Positions 17,874-25,659 of a stretch of 64,000 nucleotides of DNA are shown here, in pieces; the stretch's first letter is position 1, and each line of letters opens with the position of its first letter. A model generated the notes under the pieces. It was not told the origin of the DNA. It saw only the letters and a list, made by a program, of their open reading frames with translations, and did not search any database. The position numbers and the translations under genes are program-made. Source of the DNA: Desulfatitalea alkaliphila (GTDB taxonomy: Bacteria > Desulfobacterota > Desulfobacteria > Desulfobacterales > Desulfosarcinaceae); the NCBI RefSeq assembly GCF_022968795.1, contig NZ_JALJRB010000007.1, forward strand, positions 62,001 through 126,000. The letters are read 5' to 3'.

Positions 17874-18278
17874 ATGTCGAAGACCGATGCCATTTTGACC
17901 ACCCAAGCGTTTGCCGAGCAGGCGGGGGTCTCCGCATCCACCGTGTCCAAGTGGCTGCGTGAAGGCAAAATCGAAGGTTTTAAACAGGGCAACAAATGGC
18001 AAGTACCGGCCGACCAACTGGCACGTGTAACGGAAGCGCCCGCCGGCGCCGCGTACCAACAACCGGGGAAGGCCGGCCCCGACACCCCGCCGGCGGCCGA
18101 CAGCGGCCAAACCTACTCGGTGGAAGCCTTTGCCGAACGGACCTATTTGACCGTCGCCGGCGTGGAACGCTGGCTCAAGGAAGGTCGCCTGAAAGGCACC
18201 AAGGATCAGAGCGGCAAATGGCGGGTGGATGGAACCAATCTGGCGCGCAGCGCATTGCAACACCTGATACGTCGATAA
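17874..18278 (+). CDS. Protein of two tandem excisionase/MerR-type HTH domains
   Basis: The 134-residue protein is two copies of a small HTH_17-type winged helix joined by a Pro/Ala-rich linker. Copy 1 (residues 7-50) reads LTTQAFAEQAGVSASTVSKW and ends GNKWQVPADQLAR. Copy 2 (residues 82-130) reads YSVEAFAERTYLTVAGVERW and ends SGKWRVDGTNLAR. Both keep the recognition-helix W-L-(R/K)-E-G-(K/R)-(I/L)-(E/K)-G core. AAGGAG lies seven bases before the ATG; a longer frame begins at 17778 without a site. Nothing else in the region resembles an integrase or phage gene, so it is more probably a chromosomal DNA-binding protein than an excisionase. Confidence 0.75.
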   Translation: MSKTDAILTTQAFAEQAGVSASTVSKWLREGKIEGFKQGNKWQVPADQLARVTEAPAGAAYQQPGKAGPDTPPAADSGQTYSVEAFAERTYLTVAGVERWLKEGRLKGTKDQSGKWRVDGTNLARSALQHLIRR

Positions 18279-18412
18279 TCGCCGATTGCACATCGGTTGG
18301 ACATCTTGAACCGCACCCGGAATGCTGGCCGATGAACGGGTCTTCAAGGTTGGTGGAGACCGGCACCGCTGCTCGAAACCCGAAGTTCAGCCGCCGGCCT
18401 TTCCCCTGCACT

Positions 18413-19462
18413 TTACAGGATAATGCCTTTGAAGAGAAAGTAGCCGTAGGCGCCGGTGAGCAGCAGGCCCACCAGGCGGGGCAGGCGCCCCCAAAAGCCG
18501 ATCAGTGCCAAGTGGAGGATACCGGCGCCCATGATGATCGCCACGCCCAATTCGAAGTAGGCGGGCATGCGAATATTGCTGAACAAGGCGAACAGCCCGA
18601 TGCACATGGGAATGCAGATGTGGCCGTCTCCCACCTGGGAGCTGTAGACGATGTCCGCCCGCAGCCGCGAGGCATAATAAAAGGCCAGCAACGCGTTGGG
18701 AATCACCATGAGCAGGCCGCTGAGCCACCCGATGTTGTCGAACACAAGCAATCCGGATCCGGTGCGCGGTAGCCAAGCCACCAGACCGTCGATGGCCTGG
18801 TAGACGACCACGCCCGCCATCACCACCAATGCGCCGTCGGCCAGCATGGACCATTGCAGCCGCCGCCCCCGGTACACATTCTGCTTGAGCACATCGTACA
18901 ATTGGAACAGTTGCCAGAAAAAAAACAAACCCACCAACACCAGCCCGTCCCGGAAATCGAGCACCCCGTCTCCGGCCAAGGCCCACAGCGTCCCGGTGAA
19001 AAAAAGGACGGCTACCAAAGTCAGTTGCAAGGAGAGGTGGTTCAAACGATGGCTGCGACGAACCATTGCCCCTGCACCGTTGGCGCGTCGATCCGGAAAA
19101 ACGGCCAGGCCCGAAATACCGGCGGGAAGCCCGATCAGGAGGGTCAGGTTGGTGACGTTGTTGACCAGGCAGTTTTCCAGCACCAGAATGCCGTCGCCAC
19201 CGGATCGGCCGAGGATGAAGGCGAACATCAGATTGGAAAAGCCCGAGGCATAGGGCATGATCACCGTGCCCAGGGCCGTGCCCTCCAACCCTTTGCGTTC
19301 GAGGGCGCCCAGGCGCCATATCATCAACCAGGAGCCTCCCGCAAAGAACAGCAGGAGCAGTAAGGGATCGGCTGTGGCAACCCAGCCGACGGCCTGTTGC
19401 CAATGCACCGTCACCCATTGCCACCATCGGGCCCAGTGGGCTGCGGGATCCAAGGCGGTCAT
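18413..19462 (-). CDS. Sodium/calcium exchanger-like membrane protein (CaCA superfamily)
   Basis: The 349-residue protein is strongly hydrophobic with about ten membrane segments. The first half contains GTVIMPYASGFSNLMFAFIL followed by ENCLVNNVTNLTLLIGLPAG, which aligns with the alpha-repeat of Na+/Ca2+ exchangers (usual form GNVVGSNIxNxLLxLG). The second repeat, with GDGHICIPMCIGLFALFSNI, is more divergent and lacks the clear acidic signature, so transport substrate is uncertain. The ATG overlaps the stop of a small upstream ORF by four bases (ATGA). It probably shares a transcript with the TerB-like gene upstream. Confidence 0.6.
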   Translation of the reverse strand: MTALDPAAHWARWWQWVTVHWQQAVGWVATADPLLLLLFFAGGSWLMIWRLGALERKGLEGTALGTVIMPYASGFSNLMFAFILGRSGGDGILVLENCLVNNVTNLTLLIGLPAGISGLAVFPDRRANGAGAMVRRSHRLNHLSLQLTLVAVLFFTGTLWALAGDGVLDFRDGLVLVGLFFFWQLFQLYDVLKQNVYRGRRLQWSMLADGALVVMAGVVVYQAIDGLVAWLPRTGSGLLVFDNIGWLSGLLMVIPNALLAFYYASRLRADIVYSSQVGDGHICIPMCIGLFALFSNIRMPAYFELGVAIIMGAGILHLALIGFWGRLPRLVGLLLTGAYGYFLFKGIIL

Positions 19463-19629
19463 CGGCGGCGGCTCCGTTTTGGCCCGCGAAAGCTACCGGG
19501 GTCGCGCTGGTGCATGCAGCGGGACATGTTCATGCACCAACCTGCCGCGGCAGACGCGATGCGCATGTCATCCATGGCGACGCCCGGTGTTCCACACCGC
19601 TTGCACCCTTTTGCCGTCCCGGGTTCAAT
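19459..19629 (-). CDS. Possible small Cys-containing protein between TerB-like and antiporter genes
   Basis: An open frame of about 56 codons starts where the TerB-like gene stops and ends with a TGA that overlaps the antiporter ATG by four bases. It contains GCKRCGTPG and later GWCMNMSRCMHQ, two Cys pairs that could bind a metal, and ends in a basic tail. No ATG, GTG or TTG lies at the 5' junction; an ATT overlaps the TerB stop, and the first ATG in frame is 18 codons in. Stop-start coupling is the main support. I recognise no family, and chance is possible. Confidence 0.3.
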   Translation of the reverse strand: MEPGTAKGCKRCGTPGVAMDDMRIASAAAGWCMNMSRCMHQRDPGSFRGPKRSRRR

Positions 19630-20050
19630 GACCGGCCACCAGCTGCCGCCACCGTTCAGCCAATACACGATGGTCGGCCACCAACGCTTCGAGTCGATCC
19701 ACATCTTTGCGGGGAACATCCAATTTTTCAGCGTAGGCGTAGACCCGTTGCCGCTCCGGCAAGGAGAAGTTGCGGTCCAGGGAGGCCAACACAATCGCAT
19801 CCCGCAGAATCATCAAGGCGGTGAGACGGGACACCTTCTGCTTTTCGATGCCGAAATGTTTATCGGTGTGCTGGATGAACAATTCGGCGTCGGCCCCCAA
19901 ACGCCGGGCTTGCTCTTTAATGAAAGCCAACTCGCGGGGTCCGTTTTCCCGATCCGCCTTGGCAATGGCCACCAAAATGCGCAGATAGTTGTCCACTTCG
20001 AAGTCGGGTGTGCGGGCATCGACAAAGGTGGGTTCAAAGATCGCCTGCAT
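19625..20050 (-). CDS. TerB-like (tellurite resistance B fold) protein
   Basis: The 141-residue all-helical protein resembles the TerB/DUF533 fold, in which two helical repeats carry an acidic motif. Here the repeats are YLRILVAIAKADRENGPRE near residue 22 and ALMILRDAIVLASLDRNFSL near 77. TerB-like domains occur in stress and membrane-associated proteins; a specific function cannot be assigned. An AGGAGG lies 11 bases before the ATG. Downstream are a small ORF and a cation antiporter-like gene on the same strand. Confidence 0.6.
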   Translation of the reverse strand: MQAIFEPTFVDARTPDFEVDNYLRILVAIAKADRENGPRELAFIKEQARRLGADAELFIQHTDKHFGIEKQKVSRLTALMILRDAIVLASLDRNFSLPERQRVYAYAEKLDVPRKDVDRLEALVADHRVLAERWRQLVAGH

Positions 20051-20240
20051 ATAGCGTTTCGCCTCCTATTGCGCGGCTCCGGCGCCGCCTGCGGTCCATT
20101 CTGGAAGATGCCCGGTACCATCCCCGGAGCGACAGTCGGTTGGAAGTTTGCCTTCCCTGGAATGTTATCGGCCGTTGCGAACCTGAGATTAGAAAGAATT
20201 GGTTAGAAGGGGATTCATTTTTTTGCATAACGCAATTTGC

Positions 20241-20264
20241 AATTTGCATCTTGCAATGCAAATT
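20241..20264. repeat. Perfect inverted repeat in the AT-rich stretch upstream of the TerB-like gene
   Basis: Arms AATTTGCAT and ATGCAAATT flank the six-base spacer CTTGCA, and another AATTTGC copy precedes it. The 447-base gap between 20051 and 20497 contains this palindrome, a second hairpin at 20418-20450 and otherwise only AT-rich sequence with no supportable gene. The symmetry suits a dimeric regulator of the TerB-like gene, whose start lies about 190 bases away, but this is inference. Confidence 0.4.
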
Positions 20265-20417
20265 GGGACTTCCCTCCCATGGCCCTGCATTGCATGATTT
20301 TTCCCAACTTATTGAATTAATGAATAAATAAAATTTTTCAGGTCGATTTTAAATTTTGGCATGCAAGATGCTTAATTTCATGTCGAAGCCTAACTTTTTC
20401 ATCATCTTCCTCTCTTG

Positions 20418-20450
20418 CTTGCAGGGTGGCGCCAAGCGCCACCCTGCAAG
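20418..20450. repeat. 15-base-pair perfect hairpin downstream of the enoyl-CoA hydratase gene
   Basis: Arms CTTGCAGGGTGGCGC and GCGCCACCCTGCAAG enclose the loop CAA. On the minus strand, where the hydratase gene ends about 50 bases earlier, no T-run follows the stem, so this is not a classical intrinsic terminator. It may still protect the 3' end of that mRNA or be a REP-like element. Confidence 0.5.
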
Positions 20451-20497
20451 TACCCCTCTTAAAAAACCGAACTCAAAACCATCGCGCCAAATGCAAA

Positions 20498-21217
20498 TTA
20501 CAAGCCATCGGGGATGTGCGTTTTGGCCGTCAAAGCGTTGATGGTTTCATCGATAACCCGCACGATGGGTTGGTTGGTTTCCAGTTTCATTTTGTGAATG
20601 ATCTCCCTTTTCTTGTTCAATGATTTGGCAAACCCGACAGCCTCCTCCAGCAGGTGCTCCAGCGCACAGGCCTTGCGGATGATGTGGAAAGCCAAGCACT
20701 CATCGGCCGTCAAGCGCCTTGCGGTATACTCCATCTCCTCGAGCAGGTGCATGGGCAGCACCCGGCGCGAAAAGGCCAGGAACACCTGGCCCAGCGGAAT
20801 GCCCAGATCCACCTCGGGCAGGCAGATCCATCCCCGATCGTTGCGCATGAAACGGAAGTCGTGGGCGAAGGAGAGAAACGCCCCACCGGCGAAGGCATGC
20901 CCGTTTAGGGCCGCAACGGTGGGCATGGGAAAGGTGACCAGGCGCCTGAACAGCCCGAACATTTCGACGCGGAAACGGTCCATCAGCCCTTCGCCCTCCT
21001 TTTGCACCGCCGGCAAAAGCCAATCCAAATCGATGCCGTTGCACCAGATCTTTTCATGGGCGCTGGTGACCACCAGGGCGTTGACCTCGGTCTGTTGCTC
21101 GATTTCGTCCAGCACCGCCCCGAAAGCACGCAAGGAATCGAAATTGAATCGATTCTCGCCGTTGTTCATGGTCAGGACCGCCACATTCTCATCCACCTTG
21201 TAAGTGTACATGGCCAT
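20498..21217 (-). CDS. Enoyl-CoA hydratase/isomerase family protein
   Basis: The protein of about 239 residues has the crotonase fold. The first oxyanion-hole segment is KIWCNGIDLDWLL and the second GHAFAGGAFLSFAHDFRFMR. The usual hydratase Glu pair is not evident; the region after GRGWICLPEVDLGIPLG resembles delta3-delta2-enoyl-CoA isomerases, including plant peroxisomal forms. It would act on acyl-CoA double bonds in fatty-acid metabolism. GGAAG lies five bases before the chosen ATG (MAMYTYK); a longer start at 21244 is less likely. No other beta-oxidation genes are nearby. Confidence 0.8.
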   Translation of the reverse strand: MAMYTYKVDENVAVLTMNNGENRFNFDSLRAFGAVLDEIEQQTEVNALVVTSAHEKIWCNGIDLDWLLPAVQKEGEGLMDRFRVEMFGLFRRLVTFPMPTVAALNGHAFAGGAFLSFAHDFRFMRNDRGWICLPEVDLGIPLGQVFLAFSRRVLPMHLLEEMEYTARRLTADECLAFHIIRKACALEHLLEEAVGFAKSLNKKREIIHKMKLETNQPIVRVIDETINALTAKTHIPDGL

Positions 21218-21253
21218 TGCGCTTCCTTTCTGATTGCACATCATTTGAAAAAA

Positions 21254-21868
21254 TTATGTTGCCGTCACCGTAGGCCAATAGGCCGGGTTTTGCTTGAAGT
21301 GCCGCCCGAAATCGAGCAAATCGGGGAAAAACGATTCAAAATCCTGTTCCAGCAGGGCATAGGCGTTTTTGATCTCCCCTATGCCCCCTTTGAACCGCTC
21401 GCCGCGGGTCAACCTTGCCGCAATGCGATCCAGCGCCAGGCCCAACCGCTCCAAATCGCGGTACTGGCCCAGCCAGTCATTGGTGGTCATCTGTATCAAC
21501 ACCCAGCGCAACCGGGCGGGCAGCGCAACGTCGGTCGCTGTGCGCAATCGGCCATAGACGCGGCGGGTAAAAACCGGCAACGGCTCGACGCTGAACCGTC
21601 GCCAGTGCACCGCAAGGAAATGGTCGTGGCACATATCCACCATCACGCCTGCAAAACGGCGACGCCGCGCGCTGAACCGCCGGCGGCTGGCCCGCACGAC
21701 CGGATGGTGATCGGCGAAGGCATCGATGCGCCGATGGAACCGGATGGCGGCAGCGATCCGGGGGCCGTACCAGCGTTCGGGGTTACCCTTGATAAAATCC
21801 CCCAGCATCTGCCCGATCAGCGAATCGTCGTTGGCATCGGCCAAATAGAGGTGGGCAAGAAAGTTCAT
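21254..21868 (-). CDS. acpH: Acyl carrier protein phosphodiesterase (AcpH family)
   Basis: AcpH removes the 4'-phosphopantetheine group from holo-ACP, in the HD-like phosphodiesterase fold. The 204-residue protein starts with the signature MNFLAHLYLADANDDSLIGQ, continues MLGDFIKGN and has AIRFHRRIDAFADHHPVVR, then VMVDMCHDHFLAVHW with metal-ligand His/Asp residues. Length and N-terminus fit the family (about 190-200). It lies 36 bases downstream of the start of the hydratase gene, on the same strand, so it is transcribed ahead of that gene and the two lipid-related genes may share a transcript. Confidence 0.88.
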   Translation of the reverse strand: MNFLAHLYLADANDDSLIGQMLGDFIKGNPERWYGPRIAAAIRFHRRIDAFADHHPVVRASRRRFSARRRRFAGVMVDMCHDHFLAVHWRRFSVEPLPVFTRRVYGRLRTATDVALPARLRWVLIQMTTNDWLGQYRDLERLGLALDRIAARLTRGERFKGGIGEIKNAYALLEQDFESFFPDLLDFGRHFKQNPAYWPTVTAT

Positions 21869-22042
21869 GGTTGCACGCTCCAGGCACCATTTAGCTGCAC
21901 CACCTGCCCCTGATCAACCTTTTTTTGCCAATCGGCCACCCGTGTGGTATGAGCGACACTGCCATCGGGCATTGCACATGATCCACAAGCATTTGCATCC
22001 ATCGATGGTTTTCGCCTTGCAGGCCGACAGGAGGTCGAAACG

Positions 22043-22801
22043 ATGCACACCTACACCATTCACCCCATCGTCATGGGCACCAAGGTGTTCGACCAGGGCA
22101 TGATGACCCATCAACACGCCTATGGCCGCCCGTACACCATCCCCATCTATTGCTGGTACCTGCAAGGGGGTGACGAAAACATTCTCGTGGACACCGGCGA
22201 AATGCATCCCATTCAGTCACCGGACCGCGAGACGGCCATCGGCGGCAGGATATACACCTTTGAAGAGGGACTGGCCAGATGGGGGCAGACGCCCGATCGG
22301 ATCGACGTCGTGATCCACACCCATCTGCACAACGACCATTGCGAGAACGACTTCAAGTGCACCAACGCCGTTTTCTACGTTCACGAACAGGAGCTCACGC
22401 GGATTCATGACCCGCACCCCCTCGATTTCCGCTACCTGGAGGATTACATCCTGGAAATCGAAGAGCGCGGCCAGATCCGCGCCCTCTCCGGCGATGCGGA
22501 GATCCGCCCGGGCATATCGGTGCTGCACACGCCGGCCCACACGCCCGGTGGTCTCTCGGTGGCCGTGGACACCCCGTCGGGCAAGGCGATCATCACCGGG
22601 TTTTGCGTGATCGACGAAAACTTTCACCCTCCCAAGGAGATCCGCGCCATGGAAATGGAGGTGATCCCGCCGGGCACCCATGTGAACACCTACGAGGCCT
22701 ATGACATCTTGCTGCAGGTGAAACAGGCGGCCGATATCCTGATCCCTTTGCACGAACCCCGTTTCGCGGCTATGGAGACCATCGGCGCACAGAAATCATA
22801 G
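22043..22801 (+). CDS. Metallo-beta-lactamase fold hydrolase, AHL-lactonase-like
   Basis: The 252-residue protein carries the zinc motif VIHTHLHNDHCENDF (HxHxDH) near residue 92, a later metal-ligand His in LHTPAHTPGGLSV near 168, a Tyr/Asp-rich middle and a C-terminal PLHEPRF segment. The overall pattern matches the N-acyl-homoserine lactonase subgroup (AiiA/AttM) of the metallo-beta-lactamase superfamily. A CAGGAGG Shine-Dalgarno precedes the ATG. Substrate is unproven: many members with this annotation hydrolyse other lactones. No luxI or luxR gene is in the window. Confidence 0.7.
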   Translation: MHTYTIHPIVMGTKVFDQGMMTHQHAYGRPYTIPIYCWYLQGGDENILVDTGEMHPIQSPDRETAIGGRIYTFEEGLARWGQTPDRIDVVIHTHLHNDHCENDFKCTNAVFYVHEQELTRIHDPHPLDFRYLEDYILEIEERGQIRALSGDAEIRPGISVLHTPAHTPGGLSVAVDTPSGKAIITGFCVIDENFHPPKEIRAMEMEVIPPGTHVNTYEAYDILLQVKQAADILIPLHEPRFAAMETIGAQKS

Positions 22802-22805
22802 GCCT

Positions 22806-23030
22806 GTGCCCACCGGGCGGGATACGGCTGTGGCGCCGACCAAGCTGCTGGTGATCAAACGCGGCGCTTTCGGTGACATGGTGCAGGCAGACGGCGCGTT
22901 GCGCGATATCCGTGCCGCCTTTCCAAGCGCCGAAATCGTGCTGCTCACCACGCCGCCCTATGCCAAATTGATGCGTCGCTGCCCCCACATCGATCGCCTG
23001 CTGATCGATCCGCGCTTGCTTGACCTGTAG
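22806..23030 (+). pseudogene. Truncated N-terminus of a family 9 glycosyltransferase (LPS heptosyltransferase-like)
   Basis: About 60 residues match the start of ADP-heptose:LPS heptosyltransferases: KLLVIKRGAFGDMVQADGAL, AAFPSAEIVLLTTPPYAKLM and CPHIDRLLIDPR. A complete enzyme would run to 300-360 residues, but here a stop comes after 74 codons and no continuation is found in other frames. The break falls at a junction with a different gene remnant on the opposite strand. It starts from a GTG immediately after the lactonase-like gene. Confidence 0.6.
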
Positions 23031-23102
23031 AATGGTGATTTTGTCGAGCAGCTCCCCTGCCCCGATTATAATCAAAACCGTACTGGATTTGTCTTCCCCC
23101 AT
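23003..23102 (-). pseudogene. N-terminal remnant of a DUF6165-like gene
   Basis: On the minus strand an ATG opens a frame whose first 34 residues include GAGELLDKITILQVKQARI, which closely resembles the start of DUF6165 proteins, usually found in LPS gene clusters. After that the frame simply runs antisense through the GT9 remnant and has no further similarity to the family. The family identification is from memory of its GELxDKxTILxIKxxRI signature. Together with the GT9 fragment it looks like a deletion or inversion scar. Confidence 0.4.
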
Positions 23103-23263
23103 TGCGCATCCCGCCTTTGCCTGTAGGCTTGTGGCGGCCCAAGGCCACCACCCCTTGTTGTCTTGTACTCCACCAAGACCCGCAGAGGTATCACTTCTAC
23201 GCCCACGGCGCAAGCAGCGCCGGATGGACGAGAAACGGCCCTGAGCATCCGCGCACCGGTGGA

Positions 23264-24217
23264 TCATGGCGATGCGGACGACAGCAGCTGGATCATGGTC
23301 GGACCGTCGATGTTCCCCCCGCTCAAGATGACCCCGACACGCCCCCGGCCTTTGACGGCGCCGCTGAGCAGGGCCGCCACGCCCAATGCGCCGGAGGGCT
23401 CCACAACGATCTTCAAGCGAAAAAACAGAAAACGCACCGCCGCCATGATGGCCGCTTCGCTGACCGTGCGCATATCGCTGGCATGCTTCAAGACGAGCGG
23501 GAAAGTGATCTTGCCGAGGGAGGGGGTGCGCGTGCCGTCCGCGATGGTGGGGGGATGGTGCACGCTTTGCAGGGTTCCCGTACGGAACGAGCGGGTGGCG
23601 TCGTCGGCGACCTCCGGTTCGATACCGATGGTGCGGCAACCCGGCGAAAGCGACCCGGCCGCGATAGCCGACCCGCTGAGCAAGCCCCCGCCGCCACACG
23701 GCACGAGCAACATGTCCAGCGCACCGACCTGCCGGCACAATTCCAGGGCCGCCGTTCCCTGCCCGGCAATCACGTCATGGTGATCGAAGGGGGGAATCAG
23801 GCTGTAACCGTGTTGCTGCTGCAACGCCGCGGTCAAGGCTTCCCGGGAGGTGGCCATGGGATCGTAGGCGATCACTTGGGCGCCGTATTCTTCGGTGGCC
23901 TGACGCTTGATGACGGGGGCGTCCTCGGGCATCACAATCACCGTGCGGATACCCAGCATGCGACCGACCAGGGCCACCGCCTGGCCGTGGTTTCCGGATG
24001 AGTATGCGATGACCCCTGCGGCGCGCCGGGCGTCGCCCAGTCTGGAGATCGCGTTGTAGGCACCGCGGAATTTGAAGGCCCCCATGCGCTGGAAATTCTC
24101 GCACTTCAAATACACCCGCGCCCCGGTCGTCCGGTCAAGGGTGCGCGACGTCATGACCGGTGTCACGTGGGCCACGCCGTCGAGCCTTGCGGCGGCGGCT
24201 TCGATCTGGTCGATCAT
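23264..24217 (-). CDS. PLP-dependent threonine/hydroxyaspartate ammonia-lyase family protein
   Basis: The 317-residue protein is a fold-type II PLP enzyme with the Schiff-base Lys in MGAFKFRGAYNAI near residue 52, YSSGNHGQAVALVGR for substrate binding and the phosphate-binding loop VPCGGGGLLSGSAI. It lacks a C-terminal ACT regulatory domain, so it is of the catabolic threonine dehydratase, serine racemase or threo-3-hydroxyaspartate ammonia-lyase type; sequence alone does not separate these. The ATG follows GGGAG at a spacing of seven. It is divergent from the TAXI-TRAP operon and may act on an imported amino acid. Confidence 0.8.
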   Translation of the reverse strand: MIDQIEAAAARLDGVAHVTPVMTSRTLDRTTGARVYLKCENFQRMGAFKFRGAYNAISRLGDARRAAGVIAYSSGNHGQAVALVGRMLGIRTVIVMPEDAPVIKRQATEEYGAQVIAYDPMATSREALTAALQQQHGYSLIPPFDHHDVIAGQGTAALELCRQVGALDMLLVPCGGGGLLSGSAIAAGSLSPGCRTIGIEPEVADDATRSFRTGTLQSVHHPPTIADGTRTPSLGKITFPLVLKHASDMRTVSEAAIMAAVRFLFFRLKIVVEPSGALGVAALLSGAVKGRGRVGVILSGGNIDGPTMIQLLSSASP

Positions 24218-24485
24218 GCCTTGCTCCCTGCGGCGACTGCTCCGGAGCCCGTTGAACTTCCTTGACATCGCCCTGGTCTTTTGACAAATATGATTTATTT
24301 TCTGACCATTGATATTGTTGACAAAGCGTATCATGCAAGCCCCGAAAGCCCAATTGCCGTGCTTCAAGGGCGCGCCGGTTTTCATCGCCACCCGATCAAT
24401 CGCCAGTCCCGTTGCCGAATGAAATGCGCTCGTTCATGCAATGGTTTTCATCATACTATCAAAGGGATCGAAGGAGGGTCGGAAA

Positions 24486-25517
24486 ATGAAGAAATCAATC
24501 GCCTTTTTTATTATGGTCGTTATGGTCGGATGGGTGTTCGGCGCAGCAGCACCCGCGCAGAGCCAGGTCACAGATATTTCCTGGGGCACATCCGCCGTTG
24601 GATCGGCAGGGCATCGGGCCCTCGTCAACCTGGCTGCCATGCTCAACCGGGAAATCCCCGAATATCGGATCATGGTGCTGCCGACGCCGGGTGCGATCGT
24701 ATCCGTAAAAGGATACGCCACCGGCGAATTCGACGGCTATTACGGCGCCGACATCGCCTTCTACGAACTGGCCAACGACATTCAGCGCTTCAAAGGCTTC
24801 AAACCCAACATCAAACGGCAGCCCGTGCAGTCTTTCTGGGCCTACACCATGGAAGTGGGCATCGGTATCCACACCCGCGACCTGGGCAATTTCAAACAGT
24901 GGCGCGATCTTTCGCGGCAAAGAATGTTCACCGGACCGATGCCCTGGGATGTGCGCGCGGCCCTGGAGCGGGGAATGGAAGCCATCGGCGTCAACCATCA
25001 ATACATGGAAGTGGATCTGTCCACGGTGGGATCGCTGGTCGATGCCGGCCGGTTGAAAGGCTTCATCGCCTACACCAGCGCCGAAGCCACGCCGGCACCC
25101 TGGATCGTGGAGCTTTCCCTGGCCACCGACTGGGCCATCCTCAACCCCAGCAAAGAAGAGATGCAGATGCTTCGCGACCAGGGGATCGAACCCGTCCAGG
25201 TCTCCAAGGATGTGTTCAAGAAGGATGTCAAGGTGGACAGCATTACTTTGCTGCCATTTTTCTATGGGTTCCATGTCGGCCTGGAGGTGCCCGAGGAAGA
25301 TATGTACCGGATGCTGGTGGCCATTGAAAAGAATGCCGATGAATTGGTCAAGGCGGATGCCGGGTTCCGTCAGATTCAACAGAACATGCCCGAACTCCAG
25401 CGCCGGGGTGTCGCCTCATCCGCCGCGTTCGTGCCCATTCACCCGGGACTCGCCAAGTACATGCGGGAGCGGGGGGTGTGGAACGACGCCTGGGATGATC
25501 GCGTCGCCAAACCGTAG
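24486..25517 (+). CDS. TAXI-type TRAP transporter solute-binding protein
   Basis: A 343-residue exported protein with signal peptide MKKSIAFFIMVVMVGWVFGA ending near APAQS. The mature part begins ISWGTSAVGSAGHRALVNLA, typical of TAXI (TRAP-associated extracytoplasmic immunogenic) binding proteins, and later has LAKYMRERGVWNDAWDD near the C-terminus. It would capture a small acid, possibly a glutamate-like compound, and deliver it to the fused permease downstream. AGGAGG lies eight bases before the chosen ATG; an upstream ATG at 24441 would place the signal peptide internally. The gap to the permease holds two stem-loops. Confidence 0.88.
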   Translation: MKKSIAFFIMVVMVGWVFGAAAPAQSQVTDISWGTSAVGSAGHRALVNLAAMLNREIPEYRIMVLPTPGAIVSVKGYATGEFDGYYGADIAFYELANDIQRFKGFKPNIKRQPVQSFWAYTMEVGIGIHTRDLGNFKQWRDLSRQRMFTGPMPWDVRAALERGMEAIGVNHQYMEVDLSTVGSLVDAGRLKGFIAYTSAEATPAPWIVELSLATDWAILNPSKEEMQMLRDQGIEPVQVSKDVFKKDVKVDSITLLPFFYGFHVGLEVPEEDMYRMLVAIEKNADELVKADAGFRQIQQNMPELQRRGVASSAAFVPIHPGLAKYMRERGVWNDAWDDRVAKP

Positions 25518-25529
25518 ATAGCGGATATC

Positions 25530-25564
25530 GGGGTGCTGTCGACGGTTCGCCGATCCTGCACCCC
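25530..25564 (+). promoter_or_regulatory. Stem-loop 1 after the TAXI binding-protein gene
   Basis: Arms GGGGTGC and GCACCCC enclose a 21-base loop that itself contains CGG-TTCG-CCG, a stable UUCG-type tetraloop. It begins 13 bases after the stop codon. Without a T-run it is not a strong terminator; protection of the binding-protein mRNA is more likely. Confidence 0.4.
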
Positions 25565-25585
25565 GTTCCTCGCACAATGATCCGG

Positions 25586-25613
25586 CCCCGTCCCGGGCAC
25601 CACCGGGGCGGGG
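25586..25613 (+). promoter_or_regulatory. Stem-loop 2 between TAXI binding protein and TRAP permease genes
   Basis: Arms CCCCGTCCCGG and CCGGGGCGGGG pair over 11 positions with one G-U-type mismatch around the loop GCACCA. It lies 46 bases before the permease start. With stem-loop 1 it is well placed to lower permease expression relative to the binding protein. Confidence 0.4.
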
Positions 25614-25659
25614 TGTTCGCCACGGCCGACAATTCCCAAAAAAGGCAGCCTCCGGTCCC

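Noticed and set aside
23102-23262. Possible gene between the DUF6165 remnant and the ammonia-lyase
   Set aside because: No frame on either strand gave a recognisable product or ribosome binding site; treated as decayed sequence.
22770-23738. Minus-strand frame of 322 codons across the lactonase-lyase gap as a real gene
   Set aside because: Only a 30-residue segment resembles a known family (DUF6165); the rest is antisense to the ammonia-lyase and GT9 remnant.
24262-24323. Repeated TTGACA motifs upstream of the TAXI operon as promoters
   Set aside because: None of the three plus-strand copies has a -10 match at a spacing of 16-18 bases; TATGAT lies 21 bases from the first.
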